A stretch of 64,000 bases of DNA from Ga0077536 sp943370145 (lineage in GTDB: Bacteria > Pseudomonadota > Gammaproteobacteria > Ga0077536). The stretch spans positions 1 to 64,000 of the forward strand of contig CALRPY020000014.1 in the NCBI GenBank assembly GCA_943370145.1. Reading direction: 5' to 3'. Shown here piece by piece: positions 51,885 to 59,802 of the stretch; position 1 is the stretch's first letter; each line of letters starts with the position of its first letter. The notes under the pieces were generated by a model. It made no database searches. It was not told where the DNA came from and was given only the letters and a program-made list of their open reading frames with translations. The position numbers were made by a program, and so were the translations under genes.

Positions 51885-52434
51885 GTCAGCGGGTGAGAGG
51901 GGAGAAAAGGTGTCAGATTTCAAATCTGACACCTTTTCTCGGGACACCTGTTCTCCGCTGCAGCGCTGGACCCAGTTGCTCGGTGGCGCATAAGCACCCG
52001 GACACTGGCACCGGCGTCCGAATGCGGCCAAGGCACAGCCCGCCCCGGGCGAGGCCAGCCGCGTCAGCGGGTGGGAGGGGAGAAAAGGTGTCAGATTTCA
52101 AATCTGACACCTTTTCTCGGGACACCTGTTCTTCGCTGCAGCGCTGGACCCAGTTGTTCGGTGGCCCATAAGCACCCGGACACTGGCACCGGCGTCCGAA
52201 TGCGGCCAAGGCACAGCCCGCCCCGGGCGAGGCCGGCCGCGTCAGCGGGTGAGAGCGGAGAAAAGGTGTCCGATTTCAAATCTGACACCTTTTCCCGGGA
52301 CACCTGTTCTCCGCTGCAGCGCTGGACCCAGTTGCTCGGTGGCGCATAAGCACCCGGACACTGGCACCGGCGTCCGAATGCGGCCAAGTCACAAGCCCGC
52401 CCCGGAAGAGGCTGGCCGCGTCAGCGGGTGAGGG
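51885..52434. repeat. Tandem array, 178-bp unit, about 3.1 copies
   Basis: The unit boundaries (GTCAGCGGGTG) fall at 51885, 52063, 52241 and 52420, giving periods of 178, 178 and 179 bp. Units differ at few positions. Each contains a 39-bp palindrome centred on GGTGTCAGATTT / AAATCTGACACC (51902-51940, 52080-52118, about 52258-52296; the third has a base mismatch) followed by a shared spacer with CTGCAGCGCTGG. It covers nearly all of the 648-bp gap between yaeQ and the amidohydrolase gene. Apparent reading frames inside it are repeat artefacts. Confidence 0.9.
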
Positions 52435-52440
52435 CAGACG

Positions 52441-53700
52441 TCAGGCGCCCGGCGGCGCGCGATGATACTGGCCGTCCTTCATGACCATCAGGATCTTGCG
52501 CTGGTCCTGCAGCAGCGTGAGATCGCGCAGTGGGTCGCCGTCGACGAGCAGCAGGTCGGCGAGATAGCCTTCCTTCACGCGTCCCAGCAGTTCGCCCCCC
52601 TTGCCGGCCCAGGCTTCCCCGCCATAGGCGGTCGCCGCGCGCAGCGCCTCCCAGGGCTTCATGCCGAACAGGTTCACCATGTGCTCGAGATCGCGGCAGT
52701 CCTGGCCGATCGGCAGCCAGGCGAAGCCGTAGTCGCCGAAGGGCAGCACGCGGATGCCCGCCTTGTGCATCTTCACCATCGTCCTGCAGCCCTCGGTCAG
52801 TTCCCGCTTGTTGCCGATCGCGGTGGCGACGTCCTCGGTGATACCCCAGTCCTTCGCCTCGTAGGTCGTGTTGTAGCGCGCGGCGATCGCGGGCGTCACC
52901 CAGTGCCGGTCGGCGTGTTTCGCGAGCAGTTCGATCGTCGCGTCGCTGGAGAAGGTGTCGTGGTTGATGAATTCCACGCCGTACCTGATGCACTGGCGCA
53001 CGCCGCTGTCGGCGTGCGCATGGGCGGCGACGCGCTTGCCGAGGTTCAGCGTCGTTTCGCAGATCGTGCGGACCTCGTCCTCGGTCATCGGGTTCACGTC
53101 GCCGCCGAGGCGGCCGAGCGTGAAGCTGTCGCCCGCGTTGTTGAACTTCACGATGTCCACGCCTTCACGGATCATCTGCCGGATCGACTTGCGGAACTCT
53201 TCCGCGCCGTTGCAGACGAGGCCGATCGACGGCACGTAGAGGTCCAGGCGCGAGTCGTCGCCGACCCCGCCCGAGACCGTGTATTCAGGGGTGCACGCCC
53301 GGATGCGGGGGCCGGGGAACTCGCCCTTGTCGACCGCGTTGCGCACGACGATCTCGAGGCGCGGCTTCGCCGACGCCATGCCGATCACCGCGGTGAAGCC
53401 GTAGTCGAGGTAGGTCTTCGCGTTGCGCAGCGTGACGAGCAGGTTTTCCTCGACCGGCAGCGCGGTGATGTCGGCGAGGCTCACGGCATTGTTGTACGTG
53501 AAGTGGCAATGCGGGTTGACCAGTCCCGGCATCAGCGTCGCCCCGTGCCCGTCGACGAGATCGATGCCCGGTTCGCGCGGGAGGCTGCCCTTGCCGGTGG
53601 CGACGCGCCTGATGCGGTTGCCCTCGACGAGCACCTCGCCCGGTTCGCTCTTCGCCTTCGTGCCTTCGAAGATTCTGACGTTGTGAAAAATGGTGGCCAT
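52441..53700 (-). CDS. Imidazolonepropionase-like amidohydrolase
   Basis: 419 residues of the metal-dependent amidohydrolase fold. The N-terminal beta sandwich (1-60) leads to the metal motif 'NPHCHF' (His64, His66). Later come 'VDIVKFNNAGD' with the carboxylated-lysine candidate, 'HAHAD' (metal histidines) and 'LPFGDYGF'-type residues. It hydrolyses a ring or peptide-like amide; the substrate is unknown. It is in the putative catabolic cluster transcribed toward the repeat array. Confidence 0.82.
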   Translation of the reverse strand: MATIFHNVRIFEGTKAKSEPGEVLVEGNRIRRVATGKGSLPREPGIDLVDGHGATLMPGLVNPHCHFTYNNAVSLADITALPVEENLLVTLRNAKTYLDYGFTAVIGMASAKPRLEIVVRNAVDKGEFPGPRIRACTPEYTVSGGVGDDSRLDLYVPSIGLVCNGAEEFRKSIRQMIREGVDIVKFNNAGDSFTLGRLGGDVNPMTEDEVRTICETTLNLGKRVAAHAHADSGVRQCIRYGVEFINHDTFSSDATIELLAKHADRHWVTPAIAARYNTTYEAKDWGITEDVATAIGNKRELTEGCRTMVKMHKAGIRVLPFGDYGFAWLPIGQDCRDLEHMVNLFGMKPWEALRAATAYGGEAWAGKGGELLGRVKEGYLADLLLVDGDPLRDLTLLQDQRKILMVMKDGQYHRAPPGA

Positions 53701-53771
53701 GCTCTCCCCCCGGTTGAACGGGCGCGTGTCGCGCCTCCTGCGTTACGTCTGGGACCTCGTGGTCGAAATCG

Positions 53772-54122
53772 CTAGGGTGGCGGCGTGCGCGCGGACAGTT
53801 TGTGCCGCAGGCCGCCCGGCAATGCGGCGTCGGCCAGTTCACCCGCCGGCGCCTGCCAGTAGCGCAGCGCCGCGCCGAGCAGCGCCTCGACGTCGGCCAG
53901 CGTGCAGTGACTGAAGCGATAGGTCCATCGTCCGCCGCCACGCAGCGCGACATTGCAGGGGTTCCTGCAGCCGTTCAGACAGGCGACTTCGCGAATCCAG
54001 AGCAGGCCGCCGTGCGCCTCGGCACTCGCCCGCTGCAGCGTCCGGGCGAGCGCGCTGCCGGCGGTGGGGCCTCGGCCGCGCGTATCGCGGGCGCAGGTCG
54101 TGCAGACGAACAACAGCGGCAT
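53772..54122 (-). CDS. DUF1636 small cysteine-rich protein
   Basis: 116 residues. 'FVCTTCARD' (CxxC) near the N-terminus and 'ACLNGCRNPCNVAL' later give a four-plus-one cysteine set typical of DUF1636, a thioredoxin-like or [2Fe-2S]-type metal-binding family. Its start at ATG 54122 overlaps nothing. Its role in this cluster is unknown, perhaps redox support for an oxygenase. Confidence 0.75.
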   Translation of the reverse strand: MPLLFVCTTCARDTRGRGPTAGSALARTLQRASAEAHGGLLWIREVACLNGCRNPCNVALRGGGRWTYRFSHCTLADVEALLGAALRYWQAPAGELADAALPGGLRHKLSARTPPP

Positions 54123-54150
54123 CCGGGCGGACGGCGCGCCGCGCCGGTGT

Positions 54151-54924
54151 CTAGGCACGGTAGAAGCGGGTCATGGCCGCGACGACCTCGGCGGGCTTTT
54201 CGATTGCGGTCCAGTGGCCACAACCCGGCAGCATCTCGACCTGCGCCGCGGGCAGGGCGGCGGCCAGTGCCTCGACGCTCGCCGGCGGGGCGGTGGTGTC
54301 GTCGCTGCCGGAGATGAGCAGCGTCGGGCAACGGATGGACGCCGGTGCGGCGCGCTGCCCGGCGGCGAGCGCCAGGCAGTGGCTCGCGTAGCCCGCGGCC
54401 GACTGGCGCAGCATCATCTCGCGCACGAAGCCCACGACAACCGGCCGCGTCGATTTGGTCTCCGCCGACAGGCCGCGGTCACAGACGACCTCGGCAATCG
54501 GTTCCATGCCCTGTTCCCGAGCCGTGATCGCGCGAGCTTCCAACGCCGGCCGCGCGGCGTCCGGCAGTTCCGCGAGCGGCCCCAGGAGCACGAGGTCGCG
54601 CACGCGCGCCGGCGCCTTCGCCGCGAGGTGCTGGCAGACAATGCTGCCCATCGAATGTCCCGCGACGTGCGCCCGCTCGATGCCGAGTGCGTCGAGCAGC
54701 GCCAGCAGATCGTTGGCGAGGCTGTCGAAGGAAATCCCGGCGGCGGGTGTGGAACGGCCGGCGCCCGGCAGGTCGGGCGCAATCACGCGCATGCCCGGCG
54801 CGAACGCCGCGACGACCGGCGCCCAGAAGTTGGACGTGCCGCCCAGTCCGTGCACCAGCAGCAGGGCGTCGCCATCGCCGTTGACGTCGACTGCGAGCGT
54901 GCGGCCGTTGATCTCGATCTGCAT
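54151..54924 (-). CDS. Alpha/beta hydrolase (enol-lactonase/C-C hydrolase-like)
   Basis: 257 residues. 'LLLVHGLGGTSNFW' is the oxyanion-hole region, 'GHSMGS' holds nucleophile Ser91, and 'GCGHWTAIEKP' has catalytic His237. It resembles 3-oxoadipate enol-lactonases and meta-cleavage hydrolases; the exact substrate is not predictable. It is 24 nt from the FAH-family gene and 28 nt from DUF1636, so the group is an operon. Confidence 0.83.
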   Translation of the reverse strand: MQIEINGRTLAVDVNGDGDALLLVHGLGGTSNFWAPVVAAFAPGMRVIAPDLPGAGRSTPAAGISFDSLANDLLALLDALGIERAHVAGHSMGSIVCQHLAAKAPARVRDLVLLGPLAELPDAARPALEARAITAREQGMEPIAEVVCDRGLSAETKSTRPVVVGFVREMMLRQSAAGYASHCLALAAGQRAAPASIRCPTLLISGSDDTTAPPASVEALAAALPAAQVEMLPGCGHWTAIEKPAEVVAAMTRFYRA

Positions 54925-54948
54925 GTGTCCGCTCCCCGTTGAACCGCG

Positions 54949-55824
54949 TCAGGCGATCCGGTTGCTGATTTCGCCGATGCCCGCGATGGCGATGCGCACC
55001 GTGTCGCCCCGCTGCAGGAATTTCGGCGGCTTGAAGCCGACGCCGACGCCCGCCGGCGTGCCGGTCGCGATGATGTCGCCGGGCGCGAGGCTCATGCTCG
55101 CCGAGATCGTCGCGATGATCGCCGGGATGTCGAAAATCATGTCCCGCGTGTTCGCCTGCTGGCGCAACTCGCCGTTCACCCAGCACGCGATGTCGGTGTT
55201 CGCGTGGTCGATTTCGTCCGCAGTCACGAGCCAGGGCCCGATCGGGCAGAAGGTGTCGATGGATTTCCCGAGCAGCCACTGCTTGTGCTTGACCTGCAGG
55301 TCGCGCGCGGTGACGTCGTTGACGACCGTGTAGCCCCAGACGTGGGCGAGCGCATCAGCGGTGGGAATTGCGCGGCCGCCGCGGCCGATGATGACGCCGA
55401 GCTCCGCCTCGTAGTCGACTTCCGAGGTCAGCGCCCATGGCGGCAGCACGTCGTCGTGGGCGCCCACCATCGAGCACGGCGCCTTGGTGAAGACGATCGG
55501 CGCGTCGGGCACCGGGTCGGTGAGGCTCTTGGCCGTGCCGTCGTACCCGCTCCTGGTGAATTCCGCCGCGTGCGCGACGTAGTTCTTGCCGACACACAGG
55601 ATGTTCTTGCTCGGCTGGGCAATCGGCGGCAGCAGACGCACCTCGGAGAGCGGGACGATCTCGCCGCTGCCCTGCGGGGCGGTACCGGCGAGATCGGCCT
55701 CGATCAGCGCGACCATCGGGTCGCGCGACGTCGTGGTCGTGCGGATGACGTCGAGCGTGCCGCGCACCGTGTCGACGATGCCGAGCAGGACGGCGTTGCG
55801 ATATTCGAAGCGGGCGATTTTCAT
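54949..55824 (-). CDS. Fumarylacetoacetate hydrolase-family protein
   Basis: 291 residues. The FAH core reads 'ILCVGKNYVAHAAEF', 'DYEAELGVIIGRGGR', 'GYTVVNDVTARDLQ' and 'GDIIATGTPAGVGVGFKPP', with the metal-binding acidic residues of the family. Members hydrolyse or decarboxylate acylpyruvates and 2-oxo-acids in aromatic catabolism. It is the first gene of the minus-strand group, opposite the GntR regulator. Confidence 0.88.
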   Translation of the reverse strand: MKIARFEYRNAVLLGIVDTVRGTLDVIRTTTTSRDPMVALIEADLAGTAPQGSGEIVPLSEVRLLPPIAQPSKNILCVGKNYVAHAAEFTRSGYDGTAKSLTDPVPDAPIVFTKAPCSMVGAHDDVLPPWALTSEVDYEAELGVIIGRGGRAIPTADALAHVWGYTVVNDVTARDLQVKHKQWLLGKSIDTFCPIGPWLVTADEIDHANTDIACWVNGELRQQANTRDMIFDIPAIIATISASMSLAPGDIIATGTPAGVGVGFKPPKFLQRGDTVRIAIAGIGEISNRIA

Positions 55825-56023
55825 GCAGTGACTCCGGGCAAAGTTGATGTCGAGGCGGCGCCGCGCTCCAGTCGCCGGCCGCGCGCTCGCGTGCGGGTGG
55901 CGCGTCAGGCTCGTGCGACGTAGCGTCGGATTCGGCGCTCGCCAGGGCCCTGGACGCGTGGCGGGCGGTCGCCGCGCGGGCTCGAGGTCTCACCGTCCGT
56001 GTGTTGCCGTGTCTCGGGCGACG

Positions 56024-56037
56024 GGACCAGTTGGTTC
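56024..56037. promoter_or_regulatory. Operator-like dyad A in the GntR intergenic region
   Basis: GGACCAGTTGGTTC is an imperfect copy of the perfect palindrome at 56098-56111. The two lie 74 bp apart in the 311-bp gap between the FAH-family gene and the divergent GntR gene. FadR-type GntR proteins bind TGGT...ACCA-like dyads. The rest of this gap shows no gene. Confidence 0.5.
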
Positions 56038-56097
56038 GCGTTGGCCGGATATTAGGCGGCGCGGGGGGCGCTAACAATCGACGGCCGGCGCTATGAT

Positions 56098-56111
56098 GGA
56101 CCAATTGGTCC
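56098..56111. promoter_or_regulatory. Operator-like perfect palindrome B before the GntR gene
   Basis: GGACCAATTGGTCC is a perfect 14-bp palindrome 24 bp before the regulator's TTG start. With dyad A it would let the regulator control itself and the divergent operon. Confidence 0.65.
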
Positions 56112-56135
56112 TGGGTCCGTCATGGAGGCCACGCC

Positions 56136-56819
56136 TTGAACTCAGCGGAATCGTCCGCCGCGCGCCTAGCGCAGTACCTCGGCGAGCAGATCGCGAACGG
56201 CAGTTTCGCGGCCGGCGTGAAGCTGCCTTCGGAGCGCGAACTCGCCGCGCGCTTCGCGCTCTCGCGTGGCAGCGTGCGCCGGGTCATCGAACGCCACATC
56301 GCGGACGGCGTGCTGCGCAGGGCGCCGGGCAGCGGCACCTTCGTCGCCGCCGTTCCCCATGTCGAACCCGGCGCGACGCTGTCGCGCGTCGCGATCACCA
56401 ACGTGAGCCCGGCGGAACTGATGGAGGCGCGACTGCTGCTCGAGCCGCTTCTGCCGTCGCTGATCGTGCGCCACGCGACGCCGACCGACTTCGCGCGCAT
56501 GGCGCAGTGCCTGGACGAGGCGGATCGCGCTGCGAGCTTCGAGGAATTCGAGTACTGGGACGGCGCCCTCCACGAGGCGCTGTCGCAGGCCGCGCACAAC
56601 GGGTTCCTGAGCCTGACGCTGCGACTGATGACCGAGGTGAGGGACACCGGCGAATGGGGGCGACTGAAGCGCGAAGCATTGACGCCGGCGCGGCGCGCGC
56701 GCTACCAGGAGCAGCACCGCGTCATCGTCGATGCGCTGCGCGACCGCCACGAGCAGGCGGCGAGCGCCGCGATCCGCGCACACCTTCTCGAGGTCCAGGC
56801 CAACCTGTTCGGGGCGTGA
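56136..56819 (+). CDS. FadR-type GntR transcriptional regulator
   Basis: 227 residues, starting at TTG 56136 with GGAGG 7 nt upstream. Winged helix: 'LAQYLGEQIANGSFAAGVKLPSERELAARFALSRGSVRRVIERH'. The C-terminal FCD domain is all-helical with 'ARLLLEPLLPSLIVRHAT', 'FHEAL'-equivalent 'ALHEALSQAAHNGFLSLT' and 'QHRVIVDALRDRHEQAASAAIRAHLLEVQ'. It probably represses the catabolic genes on both sides and responds to an organic acid. Confidence 0.88.
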   Translation: MNSAESSAARLAQYLGEQIANGSFAAGVKLPSERELAARFALSRGSVRRVIERHIADGVLRRAPGSGTFVAAVPHVEPGATLSRVAITNVSPAELMEARLLLEPLLPSLIVRHATPTDFARMAQCLDEADRAASFEEFEYWDGALHEALSQAAHNGFLSLTLRLMTEVRDTGEWGRLKREALTPARRARYQEQHRVIVDALRDRHEQAASAAIRAHLLEVQANLFGA

Positions 56820-57047
56820 GCCCTGCGCGGCCATGACGCGTCGCGGATGGGCTTCCTCCCGTGCCGCGGCATCGATTTGGTTGGTTGGGCTTTCTGCGTG
56901 AGACCAACGGCCGTGGCGCGCGCGCATGAAACACCCTCATGAACGAAGTTCCCCGGCTGGCGCGGGTGCCGTCGTTCGTGTTCGGTCGGGCCACCGAACA
57001 CCGGGATTCGGTGAGCGTGCCGGCGCCAACTGTCGCGGGCGGTGCCG

Positions 57048-57086
57048 GAGAAAAGGTGTCAGATTTGAAATCTGACACCTTTTCTC
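57048..57086. repeat. Dispersed perfect 39-bp palindrome, copy 4
   Basis: The arms GAGAAAAGGTGTCAGATTT (57048-57066) and their exact complement (57068-57086) surround a single central base. It is identical to the hairpin in the 178-bp tandem unit except for the central base. REP-like. Confidence 0.85.
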
Positions 57087-57113
57087 CCCTCGGCGGCGGG
57101 TCTCGTGCCCGCT

Positions 57114-57140
57114 TGTCAGATTTCAAATCTGACACCTTTT
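57114..57140. repeat. Dispersed palindrome, copy 5 (truncated left arm)
   Basis: TGTCAGATTT (57114-57123) and AAATCTGACA (57125-57134) flank one base and are followed by CCTTTT as in the full copies. The left outer arm has diverged. It lies 28 bp from copy 4. Confidence 0.75.
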
Positions 57141-57472
57141 CGCCGCTCGATGGCTATCCCAAAGCCCGCCGGCAACGACGGGCGCCAGCCAGTGTGCGTT
57201 GGGCTGACGCAGGAAGCCCGACATGGGCGGACACATGCCGGCCAGCAACTCGGCGCCGTTCGCTGCCTGGGCCACAAGTTCCCCGTGTGACACGGGCCGG
57301 GCGTGGCTGGCGGCAGCGGCTTTGCCCGTCTGGCTTGCTGCATCCGCGCGAGGGATGCGTTCGAGCCGTCAGGCGCGGTGCTTCGCCGCAAGCGCGCATC
57401 CCGCGCTCGTCGCTTGACAGTTTTTGCGATCGGCCCGGAAGATGCCTGCCGGCCAATTGACGGGAAGCGCGC

Positions 57473-58687
57473 GTGTACCAGCTCGAAAAGAAATCCCTGC
57501 ACGGCCTGTTCACACTGCTGCCGATCGAGGACGTCCACTACGGCCCTGGCAGCATCGCCGGCCTGGAAGCGGCGCTCGCGCGGCGCGGCATCACACGCGC
57601 ATTGCTGATCACGGGGCACACCCTCGCGACGCGCACTCGACTCGTCGACCGCGTGCTCGAATGCGCCGGTGGACGCATCGCCGCGGTCTTCCACGAAACG
57701 GTGCAGCACGTGCACCGGGGATCGGTGCTGCGCGCAACGGCGCAGGCGCGGGCGATCGGCGCCGATGGCATCGTGTCATTCGGTGGCGGCACGCCGAACG
57801 ACACCGGCAAGGCCGTGGTGCTCGCGCTGGCGCAGGACGCGCGAACGCCCGCGGATCTCGACCGCGCGCGCGTCAGGTTCGAATACCCCGCGACCGTCGA
57901 GGTCCCGCCGATCACCGGCCCGGCGCTGCCGATGATCGCCGTCTCGACGACGCTGTCGGGCGGTGAATTCACGCACTTTGCGGGCATCACCGACGAAGTG
58001 CGCAAGGTCAAGGATCTCTATATCGACAAGCAGCTTGCGGCGAAGGCGGTGTTCCTGGATGCCGAACTCACGCTGGAGACACCGCTCTGGCTGTGGCTGT
58101 CGAGCGGCATGCGTGCGGTGGACCACTGCGTGGAGGCGCTGTGCTCGACGAACGCGCATCCCTTCACCGATGCGCTCGCAATCCACGCGCTGCGCCTGTT
58201 GCACCGCTACCTGCGCGAGTGCAAGGCCGAGCCCGCGGATCTCACGGCGCGCACGCAGGCGCACGTTGCAGCGTGGATGTCGGTGTGCGGGCTGGCCAAC
58301 GTGAACCTCGGCCTGAGCCACGGTATCGGTCACCAGCTGGGCGCGCGCAACAACGTGCCGCACGGCGTGACGTCCTGCGTGATGATGGTGCCGACGATGG
58401 AGTACAACAAGGCGCACGTCGGCACGCGGCAGGCGTGGATCGCGGAAGCGATGGGCGTCGACGTGGTGGGCCTCGCGCCCGACGCCGCGGCCGCGGCGGG
58501 GCGCGACGCGGTGCGGCGCTTGATCGCCGACCTGGAACTGCCGCAGCGCTTGCGCGACGTCGGCGTCGGGCCGGACGATTTCGCGGCGCTCGCCGCCGAT
58601 GCGCTCGAGGATCTGATCGTCGCCAGCAACCCGCGCCCCGTGCGCGACGTCGAGGAAGTGAAGGCGCTGCTCGCCAGCGCCTACTGA
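57473..58687 (+). CDS. Iron-type alcohol dehydrogenase family (maleylacetate-reductase-like)
   Basis: 404 residues, starting at GTG 57473. It has the nucleotide-binding 'GADGIVSFGGGTPNDTGKAV' and the metal-ligand regions 'MRAVDHCVEAL' and 'GLSHGIGHQLG' typical of group III Fe-ADH and maleylacetate reductases. It could reduce an oxo-acid or aldehyde in the cluster. It is followed 18 nt later by a luciferase-like monooxygenase gene, suggesting one operon. Confidence 0.85.
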   Translation: MYQLEKKSLHGLFTLLPIEDVHYGPGSIAGLEAALARRGITRALLITGHTLATRTRLVDRVLECAGGRIAAVFHETVQHVHRGSVLRATAQARAIGADGIVSFGGGTPNDTGKAVVLALAQDARTPADLDRARVRFEYPATVEVPPITGPALPMIAVSTTLSGGEFTHFAGITDEVRKVKDLYIDKQLAAKAVFLDAELTLETPLWLWLSSGMRAVDHCVEALCSTNAHPFTDALAIHALRLLHRYLRECKAEPADLTARTQAHVAAWMSVCGLANVNLGLSHGIGHQLGARNNVPHGVTSCVMMVPTMEYNKAHVGTRQAWIAEAMGVDVVGLAPDAAAAAGRDAVRRLIADLELPQRLRDVGVGPDDFAALAADALEDLIVASNPRPVRDVEEVKALLASAY

Positions 58688-58705
58688 AACACCGGGACAG
58701 CACGA

Positions 58706-59779
58706 ATGACGAGCAGCGAAACCACCCGTGACCGCCTGCGCTTCGGCATCTTCATGCCGAGCGTGAGCCACATGCCGAACATCAGCCATTACAAGGCCCA
58801 CCCGGACGACTGGACCTTCGACAGCAATCTCCGGATCGCGCAGGCGGCGGAGCGGGCCGGCTTCGACTTCCTGTTTCCGGTGAGTCGCTGGCGCACGATC
58901 GGCGGCGAGATTGACTACCACGGCAAGTCGCTGGAGACCATGACCTGGGCGGCCGGCCTGCTCGCATCGACGAAGACCATCCGCATTTTCTCGACCGTCC
59001 ACGTGCCGGTGTTCAATCCGGTCGTGGCGGCGAAGATGGGCGCGACCCTCGATCACATCGGCGGCGGCCGCTGGGGCATCAACATCGTCAGCGGCTGGAA
59101 CCGCGCCGAGTTCGACATGATGGGCATCGAGATGCTCGAGCATGCGTCGCGCTACGAGCGCTCCGAGGACTTCATCAGGATTCTCAAGGGCCTGTGGACC
59201 GAGCCGCCCGGCACGTTCAACTTCAGCTCGCGCCATTACCGGGTGCGCGACGGTTACGTGATGCCGCAGCCGCGGCGCTGCCCGCCCATCGTCAATGCCG
59301 GCACTTCAGAAGACGCGCGCGAGATGGCCGCCCGCCAGTGCGACTGGGCCTTCGTGTGCCCGGCCAGCATGGATGACGCCGCAGCGCTGGCCGCCGATTT
59401 CAAGGCGCGGGCGCGGCGCCGGGAGCGCGAAATCCGCGTTGTCGCGATGGTGCAGCCGGTGTGGGGCGCCAGCCGCGAGGAAGCCTGCGCCGAGCGCCAG
59501 CGGGTGATCGACGGCATGGACCCGGTCGCGGTGCGCAACTGGGCCGACGGGCTCGGCATGGAGAGTGGGTCCTTCAGCGCGCAGACACTGGAGACATTCT
59601 CATTCGGGGCGGGTTCGCTGCCGCTGCTGGGCACCGCGGCCGACGTCGCCGACGGTCTTGCGACGCTTTACCACTCGGGTATCGACGGCGTGCTGATGAG
59701 TTACCACGACTACCTGGCGGACACGACCCGCTTCGCCGCCGACATCGTCCCGCGGCTGCGCGAACGGTCGGTCCTGTAG
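58706..59779 (+). CDS. Luciferase-like flavin monooxygenase (RutA/SfnG-like)
   Basis: 357 residues. 'RFGIFMPSVSHMPNISHYKAHPDDWTFDSNLRIAQAAERAGFDFLFPVSRW' is typical of the FMNH2-dependent LLM monooxygenases that include pyrimidine (RutA) and dimethylsulfone (SfnG) enzymes. 'GGRWGINIVSGWNRAEFDMMGIE' supports the assignment. It needs a separate flavin reductase, not seen here. It lies between the Fe-ADH and acyl-CoA dehydrogenase genes. Confidence 0.87.
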   Translation: MTSSETTRDRLRFGIFMPSVSHMPNISHYKAHPDDWTFDSNLRIAQAAERAGFDFLFPVSRWRTIGGEIDYHGKSLETMTWAAGLLASTKTIRIFSTVHVPVFNPVVAAKMGATLDHIGGGRWGINIVSGWNRAEFDMMGIEMLEHASRYERSEDFIRILKGLWTEPPGTFNFSSRHYRVRDGYVMPQPRRCPPIVNAGTSEDAREMAARQCDWAFVCPASMDDAAALAADFKARARRREREIRVVAMVQPVWGASREEACAERQRVIDGMDPVAVRNWADGLGMESGSFSAQTLETFSFGAGSLPLLGTAADVADGLATLYHSGIDGVLMSYHDYLADTTRFAADIVPRLRERSVL

Positions 59780-59802
59780 GCCGTGGCGCCGGAGCTTCGC
59801 CG

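Larger units (their letters stand above)
56820..57472. other. 653-bp gene-poor spacer with two dispersed palindromes
   Basis: Between the GntR gene and the Fe-type dehydrogenase gene I see no credible reading frame. It holds two copies of the hairpin also present in the 51.9-52.4 kb tandem array (see the two repeat entries). The remainder is GC-rich sequence without recognised signals. Confidence 0.5.

Noticed and set aside
51866..52431. Several similar 60-100 residue frames in the tandem array ('CQISNLTPFLGTPVLRCS')
   Set aside because: They arise on both strands from the repeated DNA and the palindrome, have no ribosome sites and resemble no family.
51885..52434. Could the 178-bp array be a CRISPR array?
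   Set aside because: Units are direct repeats over their full length with no variable spacers of 30-40 bp, and no cas genes are near.
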